DNA of 64,000 bases from Pseudomonas kuykendallii. GTDB taxonomy: Bacteria; Pseudomonadota; Gammaproteobacteria; Pseudomonadales; Pseudomonadaceae. Shown in pieces: positions 59,404-64,000 of the stretch; position 1 is the first letter of the stretch, and each line of letters opens with the position of its first letter. The position numbers and the translations under genes were made by a program. The stretch lies in assembly GCF_900106975.1 (NCBI RefSeq), contig NZ_FNNU01000001.1:62001-126000 (forward strand), in the 5' to 3' direction. Under the pieces are notes generated by a model that worked only from the letters and a program-made list of their open reading frames with translations, searched no databases and was not told the origin of the DNA.

Positions 59404-61407
59404 TCAGGCGTACTCGCGCAGGAACATCTTCAGTCCCAGGTCGGTTCCCATGAGCCACAGCACCGTCAACACCAGCAGCAACACCAGCGCCAGGCCGAGG
59501 CGCCAGCCCCGTCGCGGGCTGCGGAATGCCATCGCCATGTCCAGCACGCTCATGCACATCAAGGCCAGCAGCGCCGGATTACGCCAGACCGTGAAGACCA
59601 GCCCGAGCAGCACGAGCTTGCTCAGGACGTAAAAGCCAGACGCCATCAGGCTCGCCCTGCCACTCCTCCGGCCTTTGAGGGCGACGAGCGATTGCCCGGC
59701 CACCAGGACGAACGCGAACAGCACCAGCCCCTTGAACAGGACGATGGCCACGCCAATGCCACCCGGCGGGCTGTAGATGACGCCATGGGCCTGCTCATAG
59801 GCCGCCTGGTCTTTCCGCAATGCCTCCAGCCGCTCGGGGTATTGCCCCGCGAGATCGCGGGTTTCGCCCGGATCGGTGCGAAGATCGAACAACTGCCACA
59901 TCCCCGAGCCAAGCGGCATCGGCGTCAGCACCGCCTTCCAGTCGCCGTCGATGTAGGCGCGCGAACCATGCACTTCGTAGCCCACGTCCTTCAGCGGCTG
60001 CATCTCGTCTGGCCGGCCACGCAGCAGCGGCAGCCATGAGCGGCCTTCGGGAGCGGCCAGCGCCAGGTTGCGCTGCGCCGGGTGCTCGATCCCCACCAGC
60101 GCCAGTACCGTGGGCACCACATCGCGGATATGGGTGAAGGTCGAGATGATCTGCCCCGTACCAGGCTCACCCACGGGCTTGACGATGGCGGGCGTGCGGA
60201 TGCCGCCTTCGTAGACGAAGAACTTGAACAGGTTGAACGCCGCGGTGCTGGCCGTTGCCCAGCCGGCGCCCTGGGAGATGAACGACCCTCTCGCGCCCCG
60301 GTTCTGCAGTGAATTGTCGAAGGTATCGTGATAGCGCTGCGTGTGGGTCGAGTACACCTTGGCGGGCGCGCCGTTGGCGCCGTTGTCGCTCATGAACAGG
60401 ACCAGCGTGTTGCCCAGCTCGCCCTGCCGCTCGAGCAGATCCAGCACCCGGCCGATCTGTTCATCCATGAAGTCGATCATCGCGGCATAGACCTCCATGT
60501 CCCTGCGGCTGTTGGCCCGCTCGCCGTCGCTGAGGGAATCCCAGCGCGCGATCACGTCGGGCCAGGCCGCCAGCGTCTGCTCCTTGTCGATCAAGCCGAG
60601 CGCCTGCAGCTGGCTGAAGCGTTTCTGCCGCAACGCCTCGTAGCCGGCGTCGTACACGCCCCGGTACTTGGCGATGTAGTCGGCCGGGGCCTGCAATGGG
60701 TCGTGGGGCGCCGTGTAGGCCAGGTAGGCGAAGAACGGCTTGTCGCTGCCCCGATCCCGCTCCAGCCATTGCACCAGCCAGTTCGTGTAGTCGCGGGTCG
60801 AATAGAAGTCGTCCGGCAGCGTGTCGACCACCTTGCCGTCATGCACGTAGAGGGTCGGCTCGGCGGGGTGCAGCGGCCGGGCATCCGCGTAATGGCTGGC
60901 GCCGCCAGGCATCAGCGCGAAGGACTCCTGGAAGCCCCGCTGCGAAGGGCCATAGCGTGGCTCGTCGCCCAGGTGCCATTTCCCCGCATGGTAGGTGCGG
61001 TAGCCGTGCTGGGCGAGAATCTCGGCGAGTGTCACCACCCGTTCGTTCAGATGCCCTTCGTAGCCGGGCTGCCCGACCTGGTCGCCCGAAATCACTTGGG
61101 AACCGATGCCGGAGACATGATTGTCGACGCCGGTCAGAAGCACGGAACGCGCCGGGGCGCAGGTGGGCAGCGTGTGGAAGTTGCTCAGCCGCACACCCGA
61201 AGACGCCAGGCGGTCGATGTTGGGCGTATGGATGTCGCTGCCGCCGAAGGCCCCGATGTCCGTGTAGCCCATGTCGTCGGCGACGATGATCAGGACGTTG
61301 GGCGGCTTGGCGCCGCCCTCGGCGGCATACGAGACATTGACCAGCGAAGCGAGAGCGGTGCAGAGCACCAGCAGATACGGCGTCACGCGACTTCGGGCGA
61401 TGAACAT
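59404..61407 (-). CDS. Type I arylsulfatase with C-terminal multi-helix membrane domain
   Basis: This 667-residue formylglycine-dependent sulfatase has Cys83-Ala-Pro-Ala-Arg87 in HTLPTCAPARSVLLTG, metal-site residues IVADDMGYTD near residue 43 and FMSDNGANG later, and AGKWHLGDE. A Sec signal (MFIARSRVTPYLLVLCTALA) exports it. After the catalytic domain the last ~120 residues contain about four hydrophobic segments (VLFKGLVLFAFVLVAG, FYVLSKLVLLGLVF, ALLALMCMSVLDMAM, LGLALVLLLVLTVLWL), an unusual membrane domain for a sulfatase. The ribosome binding site AAGAAGG precedes the ATG. It is a divergent paralogue of the other sulfatase, not a recent duplicate. A perfect operator lies upstream. Confidence 0.92.
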   Translation of the reverse strand: MFIARSRVTPYLLVLCTALASLVNVSYAAEGGAKPPNVLIIVADDMGYTDIGAFGGSDIHTPNIDRLASSGVRLSNFHTLPTCAPARSVLLTGVDNHVSGIGSQVISGDQVGQPGYEGHLNERVVTLAEILAQHGYRTYHAGKWHLGDEPRYGPSQRGFQESFALMPGGASHYADARPLHPAEPTLYVHDGKVVDTLPDDFYSTRDYTNWLVQWLERDRGSDKPFFAYLAYTAPHDPLQAPADYIAKYRGVYDAGYEALRQKRFSQLQALGLIDKEQTLAAWPDVIARWDSLSDGERANSRRDMEVYAAMIDFMDEQIGRVLDLLERQGELGNTLVLFMSDNGANGAPAKVYSTHTQRYHDTFDNSLQNRGARGSFISQGAGWATASTAAFNLFKFFVYEGGIRTPAIVKPVGEPGTGQIISTFTHIRDVVPTVLALVGIEHPAQRNLALAAPEGRSWLPLLRGRPDEMQPLKDVGYEVHGSRAYIDGDWKAVLTPMPLGSGMWQLFDLRTDPGETRDLAGQYPERLEALRKDQAAYEQAHGVIYSPPGGIGVAIVLFKGLVLFAFVLVAGQSLVALKGRRSGRASLMASGFYVLSKLVLLGLVFTVWRNPALLALMCMSVLDMAMAFRSPRRGWRLGLALVLLLVLTVLWLMGTDLGLKMFLREYA

Positions 61408-61493
61408 CGAAAAGACCTTCTTGGAGTTATTTTTCTCAGCCTTCGGCGCGGCATTCAGCCACACTCGATCAGGCGTCAATCAAACCACAAAAC

Positions 61494-61509
61494 TGAACAA
61501 TCGTGTTCA
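61494..61509. promoter_or_regulatory. TetR-type operator copy 6 (perfect arms)
   Basis: TGAACA-ATCG-TGTTCA lies about 87 bases before the start of the second sulfatase and marks the right-hand end of the regulon. Nothing similar is seen beyond it in the window. Confidence 0.8.
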
Positions 61510-61650
61510 TTTTTAACGACGGATAGCAAAACCTGGCTGACTGAAGTTCAACCATCCAGGACGCACCAGTCAGCCCGCTGCGCGGTTTTCGCCTCGCAGC
61601 AGGCATCCGGCATTCCACTCATTGCCATTCCCAGGCGAGCACCAGGCCCC

Positions 61651-61869
61651 TCAATGCCCCCCGCAGCCACATCCCGACGGGTGCCGGGCGGGCGGCGGCA
61701 GGCGCTCGGTGCGTTCGGAGCGGTGGGTGAGCAGGGTCGGCAGGAAGTTCACCTGGCGCGTGGCCGGCCCCTGACAGTGCACACAGCGCGCCTCGGCGTC
61801 GCGGTCGGCCACCGCGCGGCGCTCCTCGAAGAGGCCGCAGCGTTCGCAGCGGTACTCGTAGATCGGCAT
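61651..61869 (-). CDS. FmdB-type zinc-ribbon protein
   Basis: This 72-residue protein starts MPIYEYRCERCGLFEERR, the FmdB/CxxC_CxxC_SSSS-type zinc ribbon, with a second pair in ARCVHCQGPATRQV. The C-terminus is glycine- and cysteine-rich (SGCGCGGH). It probably binds zinc; the family was first noted as a possible regulator in formamide use, and similar small proteins often accompany amidohydrolase genes. It lies 13 bases after hydA on the same strand, so it is co-transcribed. Confidence 0.85.
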   Translation of the reverse strand: MPIYEYRCERCGLFEERRAVADRDAEARCVHCQGPATRQVNFLPTLLTHRSERTERLPPPARHPSGCGCGGH

Positions 61870-61882
61870 CGCGGCCTCCCCC

Positions 61883-63310
61883 TTACCAGTATTTGCCCAG
61901 TTCGCCGCGCGGGACGTAGCGACCCTGGCCGGTCTTGCCGACCCACTGGCCGTCGTCGACCAGCAGCTCGCCGCGCAGCAGCACCTTCTTCACCTTGCCG
62001 TGCACGTGGTGGCCCTCGAACAGGGTGAAGTCGCAGTCGCTGTGCTGGGTGGCGGCGCTGATGGTGTGCGCCTCGTTGGGGTCGAAGATGACGATGTCGG
62101 CGTCGCTGCCGACGGCGATGGTGCCCTTGCGCGGGAACAGCCCGAAGAGCTTGGCCGGCGCGGTGGACATCAGCTCGACGAAGCGATTGAGCGAGATCCG
62201 TCCATTGCGCACGCCGCCGTCGTAGACCACGGTCATGCGCGTTTCCACACCCGGCACGCCGTTGGGGATCCTGGAGAAATCGTCGCGGCCCAGCGGCTTC
62301 TGGTTGACCTTGCCCAGATGCCCTTCCTTCAGGCAGTACGGGCAGTGGTCGGTGGAGACCAGTTGCAGGTCGTCGGTCTTCAGCGCGGTCCACAGCGCAT
62401 TCTGCGAATCCTTCGAGCGCAGCGGCGGGCTCATGACGAAGCGTGCGTGTTCGTAGGTGTCCTCGGCGTCGCTCGCGGCATAGGCCGAGTCGTCGAAGAA
62501 CAGGTAGTGCGGGCAGGTCTCGGCGAACACCGGGATGCCCAGGTCGCGGGCCTCGACGACGTGCTTGAGCGCCTCCTTGGCCGACAGGTGAACGAAATAC
62601 ACCGGCGCCTCGGCCAGTTCGGCGAGCTTGATGCCGCGATGGGTCGCCTCGCCTTCGAGGATCGCCGGACGGGTCAGCGCGTGGTGGCGCGGCGACGTGT
62701 GCCCCTGGGCCAGCGCCTCGCGGATCAGCAGGTCGACCACGGTGCCGTTTTCCGCGTGCAGGGCGATCATCCCGCCGTGCTGGCCGACCATGCGCATGGC
62801 TTGGAAGATCGCCGCGTCGTCGGACATCACGGTGCCGGGATAGGCCATGAACATCTTGAAGCTCGACACCCCCTCGTGACGGATGGCGTGGCGCATGTCG
62901 GCCAGTACCTGCTCGTCGACCTGGGTGACGATGACGTGGAAGCCGTAGTCGATGCTGGCGGTGGAGGCGGCCTTGGACTGCGCGCGCTCGATCGCCTGCA
63001 GCGGGCTTGTGCCGGGAATCTGCAGGGCGAAGTCGATGATCGTGGTGGTGCCGCCGTGGGCCGCCGAACGCGTGCCGGATGCGAAGTTGTCGGCGGTCAC
63101 CGAGGGGCCGAAGGTGTTTTCCATGTGCGTGTGGCAGTCCACGCCACCGGGGAACACCAGCATGCCGGCCGCGTCGATCACCCGCGTGTCGCTGCCGGCC
63201 GGCAACTGGCGGCCGATGGCGACGATCTGCTCGCCGTCCACCAGGATGTCGGCCGTGTAGTCGTCGACGGCGGTGACGATGCGGCCACCACGGATAAGGG
63301 TCAGAGACAT
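61883..63310 (-). CDS. hydA: Dihydropyrimidinase (D-hydantoinase) HydA
   Basis: This 475-residue cyclic amidohydrolase opens dihydrouracil, dihydrothymine or hydantoin rings, the second step of reductive pyrimidine degradation. Metal-binding residues are clear: His60-x-His62 in DCHTHMEN, the carbamylated lysine in SSFKMFMAYPG, histidines in ALHAENG and FVHLSAKEAL, and the aspartate in VSTDHCPY. Length and sequence fit bacterial dihydropyrimidinases. The start overlaps the end of the DapA-family gene upstream by ten bases. No dihydropyrimidine dehydrogenase or beta-ureidopropionase is in the window, so the exact substrate (pyrimidine or hydantoin) is uncertain. Confidence 0.9.
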   Translation of the reverse strand: MSLTLIRGGRIVTAVDDYTADILVDGEQIVAIGRQLPAGSDTRVIDAAGMLVFPGGVDCHTHMENTFGPSVTADNFASGTRSAAHGGTTTIIDFALQIPGTSPLQAIERAQSKAASTASIDYGFHVIVTQVDEQVLADMRHAIRHEGVSSFKMFMAYPGTVMSDDAAIFQAMRMVGQHGGMIALHAENGTVVDLLIREALAQGHTSPRHHALTRPAILEGEATHRGIKLAELAEAPVYFVHLSAKEALKHVVEARDLGIPVFAETCPHYLFFDDSAYAASDAEDTYEHARFVMSPPLRSKDSQNALWTALKTDDLQLVSTDHCPYCLKEGHLGKVNQKPLGRDDFSRIPNGVPGVETRMTVVYDGGVRNGRISLNRFVELMSTAPAKLFGLFPRKGTIAVGSDADIVIFDPNEAHTISAATQHSDCDFTLFEGHHVHGKVKKVLLRGELLVDDGQWVGKTGQGRYVPRGELGKYW

Positions 63311-64000
63311 GCTTCACTCCGGTCTGCTTGGGCGTTGTTGGCGAAGGCGCGGGCATGCTCGAGGGCAGCTTGCAGGCGCTGGTACTGGAGGCTGTCGATC
63401 AGCGGCACCGGCGGGCGCATGGCCGCGCTGGGGAAGTGCCCGAGCATGTGCAGGCAGGCCTTGAGACGCGCGTTGGCGTGGGTGCCGGGGGCGGTGCCGT
63501 AGATCGCCCTGGCCAGCGGATAGACGTGTTCGTGCAGGCGCTGCGCCTCGCCGAGGTCCTTCGCCGCCACCGCGCGGTAGAGCGCGACGACCAGTTCGGG
63601 AACCACGGCCGCGAGGCTGACCAGGCTGCCTTCGGTGCCGAGGGCGAAACAGGTGAACAGGTGCTCGTCACCCGAGGCCATCACCGCCACGTGCGGCGCG
63701 ACCTCCTTCACCAGCCGGCGGTTGGCGTCGTAGGCGGCGGTTTCCCAGCTGCCCTCCTTCACCGCCACCACCTCCGGCAGCGCCACCAGCGCGGCGAGGA
63801 TCTGCGCGGTGTAGGCCATGCCGCCGGTGCCCACACCGGCCTGGTAGAGCATCAGCGGCAACTGCGCGTTGGCATTGGCGATGCGGTGGTGATTGACCAC
63901 CGTGGCGAGGTCGGTGGACAGCGTCCAGGAGTACGGCGGGAACAGCAGGATCGAATCGGCGCCAGCCTGTTTGGCATCGTCGGCCTGGGCCTGGGCGTCG
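63301..64000 (-). CDS. DapA-family (dihydrodipicolinate synthase/N-acetylneuraminate lyase) protein, partial
   Basis: The C-terminal ~230 residues of a class I aldolase-type DapA-family protein are present; the N-terminus lies beyond the window edge and the frame is open to the end. Visible family features are DAKQAGADSILLFPPYSW, LPLMLYQAGVGTG where true DapA has a YNxP-type motif, and the Schiff-base lysine in VAVKEGSWET. The changed tyrosine-region motif argues against being lysine-pathway DapA. Overlap with hydA suggests a joint role in catabolism of a nitrogen compound, but the reaction is unknown. Confidence 0.85.
   Translation of the reverse strand, partial: DAQAQADDAKQAGADSILLFPPYSWTLSTDLATVVNHHRIANANAQLPLMLYQAGVGTGGMAYTAQILAALVALPEVVAVKEGSWETAAYDANRRLVKEVAPHVAVMASGDEHLFTCFALGTEGSLVSLAAVVPELVVALYRAVAAKDLGEAQRLHEHVYPLARAIYGTAPGTHANARLKACLHMLGHFPSAAMRPPVPLIDSLQYQRLQAALEHARAFANNAQADRSEACL

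Overview
The window looks like a chromosomal segment of a Pseudomonas of the aeruginosa/citronellolis/nitroreducens type. It has high G+C, a gene order ftsH-rlmE-yhbY-DUF4149-greA-carB-leuE-carA-dapB-dnaJ-dnaK-grpE-recN-fur-bamE-rnfH-ratA-smpB-lldRPD-dld like that of P. aeruginosa, and a tmRNA tag that reads ANDDNYALAA. This is inference from gene order and protein motifs; no database search was run.

Region 1 (1-26.3 kb) is conserved core. It holds proteostasis genes (ftsH, the grpE-dnaK-dnaJ operon behind a clear RpoH promoter), RNA and ribosome maintenance (rlmE, yhbY, greA, ratA, smpB), carbamoyl phosphate and lysine synthesis (carA, carB, dapB), DNA repair (recN with a LexA box), iron control (fur), outer-membrane assembly (bamE) and lactate use (lldR divergent from lldP-lldD-dld). 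carA has a hairpin-containing leader that looks like an attenuator.

Region 2 (26.4-34 kb) is accessory. It starts with a small exported protein and ssrA (tmRNA, a common island insertion site), followed by two lipoproteins of unknown function, a remnant of an IS5-type transposase, an exported SnoaL-like protein, an NTP/NDP-exchanger-like transporter, and a short-chain dehydrogenase with an added signal sequence, divergent from a LysR regulator.

Region 3 (34.4-39.5 kb) is a four-gene molybdenum hydroxylase operon: an IorA-like 2Fe-2S subunit, a Tat-exported IorB-like catalytic subunit, a tri-haem cytochrome c and an XdhC-type cofactor-insertion protein.

Region 4 (39.7-61.5 kb) is the most interesting part. 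It is a catabolic island with two membrane-anchored type I sulfatases, a TetR regulator between them, a class A flavin hydroxylase, a two-domain extradiol dioxygenase, a fumarylacetoacetate-hydrolase-family enzyme, an acyl-CoA synthetase, two ACMSD-type amidohydrolases (one with every metal ligand replaced), an old-yellow-enzyme reductase, a DUF1302/DUF1329 envelope pair, an octahaem cytochrome with repeats and a separate exported amidohydrolase. Six copies of TGAACA-N4-TGTTCA (four with perfect arms, two with one mismatch) sit only in intergenic control regions of this island, including upstream of the TetR gene, so the whole set is probably one regulon. My reading is a pathway that desulfates an aromatic compound in the periplasm, imports the phenol, hydroxylates it and cleaves the ring. 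The substrate cannot be named from sequence; alkylresorcinol-, phenylpropanoid- or steroid-type phenol sulfates all fit.

Region 5 (61.6-64 kb) holds a small zinc-ribbon protein, a dihydropyrimidinase (hydA) and a DapA-family lyase cut by the window edge.
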